Positions 1 to 8,104 of a stretch of DNA of 13,631 nt are shown piece by piece (positions within the stretch are counted from its first letter, which is position 1; every line of letters begins with the position of its first letter). The stretch comes from Gracilaria vermiculophylla (taxonomy: Eukaryota > Rhodophyta > Florideophyceae > Gracilariales > Gracilariaceae). The notes under the pieces were generated by a model. The model was not told the DNA's origin. It worked only from the letters and a program-made list of their open reading frames with translations, and ran no database searches. The stretch covers positions 298,911 through 312,541 of the forward strand of contig JAHNZQ020003148.1 of the NCBI GenBank assembly GCA_019155205.2. Direction: 5' to 3'. A program made the translations under genes and the position numbers.

Positions 1-82
<82 letters not shown>
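1..82. repeat. Homopolymer of 82 G residues at the window edge
   Basis: The window starts with 82 consecutive G bases and no interruption, then changes at once to ordinary mixed sequence. No gene or known element needs such a tract. Uninterrupted poly-G at a contig edge is typical of two-colour Illumina no-signal reads carried into an assembly, so an artefact is the likeliest reading. A genuine G-tract cannot be excluded from this sequence alone. Confidence 0.9.
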
Positions 83-83
<1 letters not shown>

Positions 84-84
<1 letters not shown>

Positions 85-507
85 TCATCATAATTGGAGA
101 TGTACCTGTTATTTGGAGTTCAAAGCTCCATACGTCTACTGAGTTTTCTACAACTCAAGCGGAGTTTTATGTTAGTTCTGAATGTATAAAAACAGATCAG
201 CTGGTTGAGAAACGTAATGAAAGAACTCAGATTTCCGGTTCCTTATCCTGTTGTGCTCTCACGAGACAATCTGGGAACCATCTCGTAAACGCAAACCGAT
301 TTCGGTATGCGCAACCTCAAGCACGATTAACTACGGCATCGTCATGTATCTAATGCACTTAACGATGAATTCGTTCTTATAAAACATGTTCCATCAGAAT
401 AAAACCAAGCTGACATGTTTACCAAGTCTCTGATTGTTGATCTGTTCACTTATCATCGATCAGCTCTCCATGTATTTCTCGTGGCAGTCGAAGGGGCGTT
501 TCAGTGA
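84..507 (+). pseudogene. Decayed 3' end of a Ty1/copia polyprotein (RNase H domain)
   Basis: Conceptual translation shows the C-terminal order expected of Ty1/copia RNase H. First comes PVIWSSKLHTSTEFSTTQAEF in the frame starting at 84, matching the family's 'WSSK...(S)TTEAE(Y/F)' motif. After a frame change between about 200 and 260 it continues in the frame of position 265 with 'RDNLGTI', corresponding to the family's DNQGAI active-site region. Next come 'RNLKHD.LRHRHV', corresponding to the R-x-KHI-x-x-R-x-H block, and 'NDEFVLIKHVPSE-NQADMFTKSL', the classic copia ending. Stops interrupt it near 292 and 325 and inside the last motif (400-402); the frame ends at the TGA at 505-507. A purine-rich stretch at 489-497 could be a leftover polypurine tract. 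The element is truncated upstream by the poly-G edge and is inactive. The family assignment is good; exact borders are not known. Confidence 0.78.
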
Positions 508-691
508 CCATAAATCGTTGTTTTATACTCGCATTTAAATATATGTATTGGTCTACGAGAGTCTGTTCTGACTCGTACTTTTATTGTTCTACGAGAGCTT
601 GCTAACTAGTTCTATATGCTCTCCAATGCTGTTTACAGTTCGTCTTGAACTCAAAGTACCGTTGAAAAGTGCGTCAAAAGTGTAAGGTACT
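508..691. other. Spacer between copia remnant and Tc1 copy A; possible element ends
   Basis: No coding sequence is seen. The 10-mer TCTACGAGAG occurs twice, at 552-561 and 588-597. This stretch could include remains of the copia 3' LTR, but no matching second LTR is present to prove it. A TA followed by CAGTT (634-640) and a TA followed by CCGTT (657-663) are both candidates for the 5' border of the Tc1 element that follows, because Tc1 elements insert at TA. Confidence 0.35.
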
Positions 692-1915
692 CTAGATTTT
701 GCACATAGTTTATGTAGAATTGCTTTAAGAAGATATGTACACCGTTTTCTTTGAAGAAAAAACAGCTCAAGATTCTCCACTTAAAAAGCAAAAAAGCTTC
801 AAATCATTAAAGTAAACGTTTAAAATGTCTTCAACAGTACTATTGCGCAAAACTGAAAGCAGTCAATGGTCAGAATTGCTAATTTTCTTAACACTTCGAC
901 TCTTTATAGATTAAAACAATCTCCAGGACACCCAAAAAAGCTCCGTCTATCACATAAAAGAGAGATTAAAAGAGAATTGTGGAAAGAATAAGTATCGTGC
1001 AAAAAAATTGAAAATAATCTCAATGTAAAGCTTTTAAAATCAACTCCATGAATAAAGTTAAACACTATAAATTAAATTAAGTTTAAAAAATGAAAAAACC
1101 TTCTTTCTCTAAGAATATTAAAACCAAAAGAGGGTTGACTGGTGTGCTGTACAACCCCACTGAAAAAAAGAGGAGAAAGTTATTTTACCGATGAAAAGAA
1201 GTTCAAACTGGACAAACCAGATTGTTACAAATCTTATTGCCATAACCTTCGTGAATATTTTTGATTTTTAAACCAGGGAATCGGATGGAGTGTCGCTAAT
1301 GGTCTGGGCTGGCATTTATCAAATAAGTCTCACTGACGTTGCATTAATGGAAACACCCATTAGTTCTTAAAAATATAATGAAGTGCTTTACATTTATATG
1401 CTGCGCTCTAGATTCTGTTTTCATGATTATAACTTCATTATTCAAGAGGATAATGTGCCAGTACACATTGCGTCTTTAATCAAAAAATGGCTACTTGAGT
1501 CAGACGTTTCTGTTTTAGAGTAACCGGGACGCACTACAATCCTAAACCCAGTCGAAAACGTTTGGGGATTGCTGGCTAGGGTGATTTTTGCCCATGGAAG
1601 GCAATTTCAGACAGTTTTTAACTCAAAAAACTGTATTACAAATTGCTGGAGATTTATTTATAACAGCTTTAACTGTGGAAAAGTACATAAATTTGATGTC
1701 AAAACGTTGCATGAGCGTTATACAGCAAAAAGTATGCAAAATAAACTAATCAGGGTCTTGCAGTAAAACTTTGTTCCTGATGAGCATCCGTACAGACTTT
1801 CAAAAACATACGACATGCTGTGAACTCTCAAAAAACTACCAAATGTACACTGTACGCCTACAAAAATAGGTTTCAGAAAAAAGTAAAGTCAAAAAACCGT
1901 TTCAAAAACATATGA
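692..1915 (+). mobile_element. Tc1-type (DD34E) transposon copy A, decayed
   Basis: This plus-strand element carries a broken Tc1/mariner-superfamily transposase. The first catalytic Asp is in the context TDEKKF (codon 1190-1192), the second in EDNVPVHIASLIKKWL (codon 1449-1451), and the Glu in NPVENVWGLLAR (codon 1554-1556). The second Asp and the Glu are in one frame with exactly 34 residues between them, the DD34E spacing of Tc1. The frame is broken by TAG/TAA/TGA stops and frameshifts, for example a stop just before the 'PGRTT' segment (1520-1522) and another near 1260. The last readable piece (1569-1766) keeps the family C-terminus. The 3' part at about 1786-1915 matches the element end at 3489-3700, but the terminal 30-40 bp are missing. 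The 5' border is uncertain (692 is the start of clear homology to copy B; the true end may be near 635-660). Confidence 0.85.
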
Positions 1916-1932
1916 TCATCAATAACCAATCT

Positions 1933-3023
1933 TTACTGCGCGACGCTCAATAGTTTATTTTGCATCTTTTTAGCTTTATAACGCTAATGCAACGTTTTGG
2001 CATCAAACTGATGTACTTTTCTACAGTTGAAACTGTTATAGATTTCCAGCAATTTTTAAAACAGTTTTTGAGTTCAAAAACTCTCTAAAATTGCCTTCCA
2101 TGCGCATAAACCATCCTCGCCAGCAGTCTCCAAACGTTTTCAATTGGGTTAAAATCTGGTGAGCGCGCCGGCCACTCTAAAACAGATACTTCAGACTCCT
2201 GTAGCCAATTTTTGATTAAAGATGAAGTGTGTACGGGCGCATTATCCAGTTGAAAAATGAGATTTTCTTCATTAAAACATAAACTAAACGGTAGCAAATA
2301 ATTATTTAGAACTTCTTGATATTTTTCCGCATTCATGTTTGTTTCAATTAAGGCAATTTTCGTTGTATCTTTTTTTAAAAATGCCTTCCCAAACAATTAC
2401 AGAGCCTGCACCTGAATGCCTGCTATAAAACTCATGACCTTCCTTACGAAGATCGCGCCAATAAAATTTGTAGCAATCTGGTACGTCCAAATTGAACTTT
2501 TTTTCATCAGTAATAATAATATTTTTCCATTCTTTTCTCCAGTAGGCTTTTCCAGCACACCAGTCAACTCTCTTCTGCTTGTGATGGTCTTGGAGAAAGA
2601 AGGTTTTTTTTTCATTTTTTTATATTTAAATAAATTTGTGCTGCTTATCTGCCTCCATATACGTTAGTAGATTTAGAAACGTTTAGATTGAGATGTTTTT
2701 CTATTTTTTGGGCACGATACTTTTCCTTTGCACAACTCTCTTTTAATTCCTCTCCCATCTGCTGGGATGAGCTTCTTTGAGCGTCCCGGAGATCGTTATA
2801 AGCCATATAGAGTCTGGTTTTTGAGAAAAGTAGCAATTTTGACCCTAAAAAGCTTTAAGGTTTTAGCGATAGCGCTGTTAAAAAATATTTTTCGGCGTTT
2901 AACTTATCGATTTGAAGCTGTTCTTGCTTGAAATGTGGCAGGCCTCGAGCCATTTTTACAAGAAAGAAGACAGCGTACATATCTTTTTGAAACGATTCTA
3001 CATAGACTATGTGCAAAATCTAG
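1933..3023 (-). mobile_element. Tc1-type (DD34E) transposon copy B, decayed, inverted relative to copy A
   Basis: Read on the minus strand, a helix-turn-helix-like trace 'AIAKTLKLFRVKIATFLKN...YGL' (about 2810-2880) is followed by 'RSPGRSKKL' (about 2770-2800). The catalytic core follows: TDEKKFNLDVPDCYKFYWRDLRKE (first Asp codon 2506-2508), LDNAPVHTSSLIKNWL (second Asp 2244-2246) and WPARSPDFNPIENVW (Glu 2139-2141). The second Asp and the Glu are separated by 34 residues, as in Tc1. The distance between the first and second Asp is not a multiple of three, which shows a frameshift close to 2396. Homology with copy A starts at CTAG 3020-3023 and stops at the transposase stop-codon region at 1933, so the 3' non-coding end is lost. 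Copy B keeps more sense codons than A (an open stretch at 2085-2396), but it is still a pseudogene. Confidence 0.87.
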
Positions 3024-3488
3024 TCTACATTTCTGACAATGAGTTACTTCATCTGCTAGTGCTATTGAATATTACCTAGTGCATGCTATCAATGTTTAAT
3101 GCAACGATATCATCTACTGCTTACGATAAGTTATTAGTGAAATGGAACTCCTAGCAACCTCAGCTAGTAGACCCACCAGCAAACGAGGCAATGCGAATGC
3201 TCACAAATGCTCAACACGTAAATACTTTTTAAAGCCATTCGCAAGCCACAATGCCAGAACGGCTTGATGATAGCCTCTGAACTTTGTACATCGAAGAGGC
3301 GCAAACCGTCAGTATAAGAACAGCAATAGATAGACACATAGAAGAGAGGGAGAAAGAAGAAAGAACCTGCAGAGGATTTGAGCCTTCTGCGAGCACTCGT
3401 GCTCTATTCAGTGCCCGTAGAATAGTGCCGTGCCTACTGTATCCCTTTACACGCTATCCAACAATGTCAGATTTGGAGCTTTCCACAA
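3024..3488. other. AT-rich stretch without a recognisable gene
   Basis: This stretch lies between Tc1 copy B and the Tc1 end at 3489. The only open frame (3284-3520) has no convincing protein pattern. The stretch 3370-3480 changes texture and ends CCAACA followed by ATGTCAGATTTGG, which loosely resembles an LTR end plus a primer-binding site. Without a partner LTR I do not call it one. Confidence 0.4.
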
Positions 3489-3700
3489 CAGTACAGTTTT
3501 GGGGCACTTTTGAGGGGTAATATGCTTTTGAAACGCACTGTTTTTGAAACGGTTTTTTGACTTTCGTGTTTTCTCAAACCCATTAATGGAGGCGTACAGT
3601 ACACGTTTTGTTGTTTTTTTGACATTTCACAACATCTCATATGTTCTTGAAACAGTCTGTATGTATGTAAAGTGAGAGCAACCAGTTCATCACTATAGGA
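3489..3700 (-). mobile_element. Tc1-type transposon copy C: isolated 3' end
   Basis: The reverse complement of about 3525-3660 matches the 3' part of copy A (1786-1915) over some 130 bp, including the shared 'GTCAAAAAACCGTTTCAAAAACA' block (split here between about 3534 and 3556). In translation the two also agree: copy C reads HTYRLFQEHMRCC...QNVYCTP...ESQKTVSKTV and copy A reads HPYRLSKTYDML...PNVHCTP...SQKTVSKTY. Unlike copies A and B, copy C extends to an outer end, TACAGTTTTGGGGCACTTTT (3492-3511). This has the TA target dinucleotide and a CAGT start typical of Tc1 termini. The rest of the element, which should extend to higher coordinates, is gone; the GC-rich flank of the WD40 gene takes its place. 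Confidence 0.7.
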
Positions 3701-3947
3701 CTTCAGTAGGGGGCTCTCAGCTCGTTCAACTCGTTTCCATCCCATCAACCTCTCAGAGACGCTGCCACCGCAGCCGCCGCCGCCCGCCGCCGCCGCTCGC
3801 CGTCAGCGCCCGCCGTGAGCGCGCCGCTTTCCGCGTGCCGCTTTCCGCGTGCCGCGTGACGCTTTCCGCGGTCGCGCGCCGCGCGCTCCTCGCCGTGCGC
3901 CACGGCGAACCCTCCACTGTGCCTGCCCTGCACCGCCGCCGCCGAGC
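3701..3947. other. Repeat-to-gene transition and GC-rich 3' flank of the WD40 gene
   Basis: Base composition jumps from AT-rich to extremely GC-rich within about 50 bases near 3750. The segment is downstream of the WD40 stop codon and probably contains its 3' UTR. Short open frames here are GC-rich low-complexity artefacts. No AATAAA-type signal is seen on the minus strand in the GC-rich part. Confidence 0.5.
3820..3868. repeat. Three tandem copies of a 14-bp GC-rich unit
   Basis: Units CGCGCCGCTTTCCG (3820-3833) and CGTGCCGCTTTCCG (3834-3847) are followed by a third (3848-3868) that carries an internal 7-bp insertion and ends GCTTTCCG. They lie just beyond the stop codon of the WD40 gene. 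They look like a small satellite produced by slippage; no function is evident. Confidence 0.75.
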
Positions 3948-4075
3948 TCATGTGACGCCCGACACGGTGCACGCCGAGGCAGCCACGCCCACCGCCTGCG
4001 CCACACCCGCCTTCTTCATGTCCTTGGCGGCGGCGGCGGCGGCGGCGGCAGCGCCGCCGCCGCCGCCATCGCCGC

Positions 4076-4106
<31 letters not shown>

Positions 4107-7100
4107 GCCGTCGTCGCCGCCACCCGCGTCCCCCCCGCCTTCATCACGCTCGTCCTTCGATGCCGCCGCACCGTCCGCACCGCCCGTCCGTCCCACCCTC
4201 ACCCCCCCCTCCACCTCGAACAGCTCGGTGCACTTGTCCTCCAGTTTGATCACCATCCCCCGCCGCTGCAGCTCGTCCCGTTCGTCCCGGTTCTCATCCT
4301 CGCTGCCCCCCACCGCGCTGGGCGCCTTCACAAACAGCCCGGTCACCCCGGACGTCACCGGCTGATCAAAGCACACGTGCAACCCGGGCACGTCGTCGCC
4401 GCCCAGTTTCAGTTCCAGCCAAGGCTGCAGCCGCCCGGGCCGCACCACCGATTCGGAGCTCACCGTCGACTGCTGGAAGAAAAACTTGGGGTTCTTCCAC
4501 AGCGTCTGGCTTCCGCGCTGGTGCCGCGAGCCCGCCGCCGTCGCCTCCCCGCCCTCCCCAAACTCGTCCGCGTCCTTGGCCGGCCTGAGGAACTGGTACT
4601 GATCCATGTCGGCCACGTCCACCGACTGCGGCTCCAACGAGATGTACGACCGGTACACCCCCGTGCGCGTCATGATTTTGCGCCGCAGATCCTTGTTGCG
4701 CGTATCCCACACAACCACATACGGCGACTTGGTCACGTACGTCGCCATCAGCTTGGTCCTCTTGCCGCAGCAAATAAACGTCGACGACATGCTCGAGTCG
4801 TCCGAGCCGTCGATCTCGATCGTGTACTGCTTCCACTTGCCGCCCTCCTCGCGCTCCCACATCCGCGCCACCTCGTCGTCCCCGCCCGTGAACAGCTTCC
4901 CGTCCACCGAGCACAAGATTTGCCGCGCCAGCTTGCACTGCCACACCGCCACCCGCTTGCACGACACAAACGCCTGAGACGACCCGTCCAGGAACTTTTG
5001 CGGCGGCAGTACCCAAATCCGAATCCAGTGCTGCTTGTCCCCGCGCTTGGACGAGATGGACGCCAGCGACAGGTCGTCCTCCTTCTCCAGAAACGAGATG
5101 CTTATCGTCCCCGACCCCAGCCCAAACACCGACCCCGAGTCCTTCTCTTTGTTTGCATCCACCAGGCTCACCCCGTTCTGCGCCCCTTGCCTGTCCCCCT
5201 CGTCCTTGAACGTCAGGATTGGCGTGTCGTTGTTGTCGTCTGATAGATTCCACAGATGAATGAACCCATTGTCGTGCCCGGATGCAAAGTACCCCCGCAG
5301 CGAGTGTATGTCAATGCAATTCGGCTTGCTTTCAACCGCGTCGTACACCTTCTCCCGCGACCCCGTTTGCGTGTCCCACTCCAGGATCACCGATTTGCCT
5401 TCTATTTTGTGAGCCGTCAGAACGCGTCTCGGGTTTGAAGTGGGCCGGATGGAAGACAGGCCCCGAGCCGGAGGATGGCCTTGGCGCGCCGCGCCCGCCG
5501 TCCACGTATTCCCCTTGTCCAAGTGCCAGAAGAAAATGTCCTCGTTCGTCCCGCCGATGATGCAGTTGTTGTCCTTCGTAATGGCTACGTGACTGATGCG
5601 CTCCCCAACGTTGCACACCTCCACCACCCGCTTTCCTGTGCGCACCTCCCACACGCTTATCGACGAGGACGAGGGGGTTCGTTGCATCGAGGCTGCGGCG
5701 GGCTTGTTCTCCGCGTCGTCGCGCAAGCCGGCCGGCGCCGCGCCGCCCTTCACGGCCGCCTTCTTGTGCAGCTGCTTTCTCGACGACTTGTTCATTGTCA
5801 CAAGAAACTTCCCGTCGTCCGATAGCGCAATTTGATGAGGCACCACAATTCCCTCGCTCGGAACCGCCAGCGCAATGTCCGTGCGCGGTTGCCGGAAGCA
5901 CCGCGTGAGCGGTTTCAACCATGGCTTCGGTGCATACAGTTCGATGCTTTGAATGAGACAGGCGACGGTTGGAAACTTGCGCTTGAGCGACAACAGTCGT
6001 CCAGTTAGTTGAGTTGCCAAATGAGCGTGAAACCCATGTTCAGTGGCGCGAGCTTTATCTTTGTACAGAACTGGCAAAATCACCATGATTGCGTTGCGAA
6101 TGAGCCTAAAGCTCTCCACGTCTGGCAGCGGCAGCTGCGAACTTGGTGACATAGCATACCTTAGAATTACATCGTACGCCCGAGCAGGTGCTAGAAACAT
6201 CCCCTCCGAAAAGTTGACACAGCGAAACATTCTCATGATCCAACGGAAATCAATCAGCAGGTCGCGCAGCTCGTACAGTCTGAAGTACACAAGCAGCTCG
6301 GGAAGAAACTTCACGTCCTCATCGCTTTCAAGCTTCCACCATGCGCTTCGTCCCCATTCATCCTTGTGCGGACATAATTCACGGAGCTTTTTGAGTTCTG
6401 CTTCCGAAATCCTCCCGTCGGTTGCTCTGCCACGAGACGCAAAGGAGTCTTCGTGCTCCACTGCGTACCTGTGAAGCGGGTCTGCGGGTGTTGTTGAAGA
6501 GTGGCGTCCGGGATTCGACGCGTGAGATGAGCGCTTTGGATACGCCGCGTTCTCCAGGGCATTGAGCTTCACGTTTGCCTTGTGGCACTTCTCACGGAAT
6601 AGGTCACGAAACGTTTTTCCTCTCGTGGAATTACCAGATTCAGTGGGGCATATAAGTTCACGCTTTATCGCATTGTTCATGGCTTGTCTTGTTTGACTGG
6701 TTTGGTTCTCGGAAACAACGTGCCCCAAGATGAAGCGACATACGTCATGGTCCCAGTGACGCCCTAGAGCTCCCTGAGGACCCGTATCCTTTCGCAAAGC
6801 TTCCATGAGCTGGTCCCACATGGAATCGCAAGAAGGCTTTTCAAGCTGTTGAATCCATCCTCTCATGTTGCGCATTTGTCTCCGATTGTGGTCCGGTTGG
6901 ATCGGAATGGGCGGGATAGTTTTCACAAACAATTCCAGCGCGTGAAATGCTTCGGTGCTTACTCCACTCTTTTGGAGCACGCGATGGTTCCATATGCGTC
7001 TGGCGTTCTTCGAAACGGCGGACGAGAGCGGTTGTACTGGGATTGCAGGACGAGAATCCTCCGAGGCTACATTTTCGGATGGGGCGCGATACCGCACCCT

Positions 7101-7658
7101 CGTGTCATCATTCGGAGAGGGCTTATCAGCATTGGCATCGTTCACAGCTGCTGTGGACAGCTCGTGCACCGCTGGCGTTGGGGTTTGCGTAGCAGGCCAG
7201 GATTCTTCGACGCGTGTTGGGCGGCTGTCCGGGGCTTTGGAAGGCACCGGGTCCCGCCGTGACTCTTCAAGCGAGCCCGGTTGACACCGGTGGGGGACGG
7301 AAGCGTGCATGTCGCCGGCAGCCGCAGAGGGCGGCAGCGACATCGGGGAGGCCGAATGGGGCTCCGCACCAGTACGCCTTCGCTTTGGGGGCGGTTCAGC
7401 ATGCACGCCATTTGGCGTGTTGTGACGTTGAGCTGGTCGCCTGTAATCGTGTCGCGAGGAAACTTGATTCGAAACGGAGGGTGAGGTTGAGAGAATGGAT
7501 GTGGCTGCCATGTGCGTCGAGGGTTCGCTGTGCGGGACATTTCCCGGTGGCGAGATAGAATGCACCTGCGAATCGGGTTTGGGGGTATGCGGCGCAGGAT
7601 GAGGCTCGGATGACGGCGACAAGGGCTTTTCGGCCGGTGGTAGTTTTGGAGAGGGCAT
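3948..7658 (-). CDS. Large WD40 protein with STAND-type helical linker, no NTPase domain
   Basis: The protein is 1236 residues, counted from the first ATG of the frame (7656-7658); the frame extends upstream only to a TTG at 7700. Residues 1-215 are Pro/Ser-rich and disordered, with a basic PPPKRRRTG nuclear-signal-like motif near 90. Residues 216-390 are a charged, probably helical region I do not recognise. Residues 443-475 (LESDEDVKFLPELLVYFRLYELRDLLIDFRWI) and 547-588 (LATQLTGRLL...APKPWLKPLTRCF) match the helical linker that, in NACHT/NB-ARC (STAND) proteins, sits between NTPase and propeller ('HLPYHL..AGR..ELR.LLLDFDW' and 'LASQLLGRLL...PWLRPL'). WD40 repeats follow, about 605-1005, with SDDG and WD/WE/WN blade ends such as SISVWEV, LEWDTQTG, IHLWNL, ARMWER and VVWDT. 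The tail ends in Gly and Ala runs. No Walker A is visible, so NTP binding is not expected. A scaffold role is inferred. The C-terminal half has much higher GC than the N-terminal half. It is divergent from ORC4. Confidence 0.85.
4026..4142 (-). repeat. GGC/GCC trinucleotide tract encoding Gly then Ala runs
   Basis: On the coding strand a (GGC)n run encoding near-continuous Gly (with a few Ser and Asp) flips to a GCC/GCG run encoding nine Ala (4026-4052). The two halves are reverse complements and can fold into a long GC hairpin. This is low-complexity, slippage-prone DNA inside the C-terminal tail of the WD40 protein. The exact repeat count in any assembly should be treated with caution. Confidence 0.9.
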
Positions 7659-7781
7659 CGCAGAGGCCTTCTTGTGTACAAGACGACTGAATGCTGCCAA
7701 CTGGATGTCAACAGGCCATCGTCGTGCTTGTCAACAGCCCCCGCTTGCGCACACTCTGCCTTCGCCGCTCGAGAAGTGCAA

Positions 7782-7794
7782 TTCTGGAACGTTC
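7782..7794. promoter_or_regulatory. Three-unit heat-shock-element match
   Basis: The sequence TTCTGGAACGTTC fits TTCnnGAAnnTTC exactly, three alternating nGAAn units as bound by heat-shock factor trimers. It lies 124 bp upstream of the WD40 ATG and 311 bp upstream of the ORC4 ATG. The match is seen directly; function is inferred. Nine fixed bases in this short promoter make chance possible but not likely. Confidence 0.45.
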
Positions 7795-7912
7795 ATAATC
7801 GTTTTACACCTTATTTTGTCTTCGGAGGGATGAAAAAGCCTTTCGTCCAATCGGTGCGCAGCTTATGTGTCAACGGGGGCTGCTTCGCCCTAACGACTGC
7901 TCACAAACATCA

Positions 7913-7920
7913 TTTGGCGC
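7913..7920 (+). promoter_or_regulatory. E2F/DP-type binding site upstream of ORC4
   Basis: TTTGGCGC matches the E2F consensus TTTSSCGC perfectly, 185 bp upstream of the ORC4 start codon. In animals and plants, E2F/DP factors drive pre-replication-complex genes, including ORC subunits, at the G1/S transition. Its presence in front of an ORC4 gene is therefore biologically sensible. It is an 8-bp match read by eye, with no binding data. Confidence 0.5.
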
Positions 7921-8035
7921 ACCCTGGCTGCCCCGTTACTTGCGATACTCTCGCCATTCTAGGCCGCCACCATTGCACCTCGTCGTGTATGCATCCCTGT
8001 AGGACTTTCGTTCTTAATAGTGCGAAGCTGATACA

Positions 8036-8086
8036 ATGGCCGCCTTGTCCTCGGCCACGGCAACAACGCTGTGCGCTGAGTGCTAG
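8036..8086 (+). promoter_or_regulatory. Upstream ORF of 16 codons in the ORC4 leader
   Basis: An ATG at 8036 in a strong context (A at -3, G at +4) opens a frame of 16 residues (MAALSSATATTLCAEC) closed by TAG at 8084-8086, 18 nt before the ORC4 ATG and in the same frame. The ORC4 ATG itself has G at -3 and T at +4, a weaker context. If the transcript starts upstream of 8036, this uORF could reduce or time ORC4 translation. The transcription start is unknown. Confidence 0.4.
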
Positions 8087-8104
8087 GTTTACTCACGCAT
8101 CGCG

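Larger units (their letters stand above)
692..3023. repeat. Large imperfect inverted repeat formed by Tc1 copies A and B
   Basis: The arms are 692-1915 (plus) and 1933-3023 (minus), meeting around 1916-1932. Long matches can be followed by eye across the arms, including the segment reading 'TTTTGCACATAGT(T/C)TATGTAGAAT' at the outer ends and 'CATGGAAGGCAATTT' near the centre (1592-1606 in A, 2092-2106 in B). Both arms decay independently, with different stops and indels, so the inverted arrangement is old rather than a fresh assembly duplication. Confidence 0.8.
7659..8104. promoter_or_regulatory. Shared divergent promoter region of the WD40 gene and ORC4
   Basis: These 446 bp separate the two start codons, which point away from each other, so both promoters must lie here or inside the genes. 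No TATA box is obvious. The region holds a heat-shock-element match (7782-7794), an E2F-type site (7913-7920) and upstream ATGs before ORC4. An open frame runs through it on the plus strand (7674-8168) into ORC4 in another frame and is not convincing as a gene. Confidence 0.6.

Noticed and set aside
3370..3490. Possible LTR end plus primer-binding site (CCAACA then ATGTCAGATTTGG)
   Set aside because: No second LTR, no clear TG start and only loose similarity to a tRNA-complementary site.
3849..5243. Long plus-strand open frame of 464 codons opposite the WD40 gene
   Set aside because: Its product is Arg/His/Pro-rich low complexity, and it arises because the GC-rich antisense strand lacks stops; the minus-strand frame has real WD40 and linker motifs.
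4366..5253. Minus-strand 295-codon frame overlapping the WD40 gene
   Set aside because: It is the +1 shadow of the GC-rich WD40 coding sequence; composition is Gly/Arg/Ala-rich with no domain pattern.
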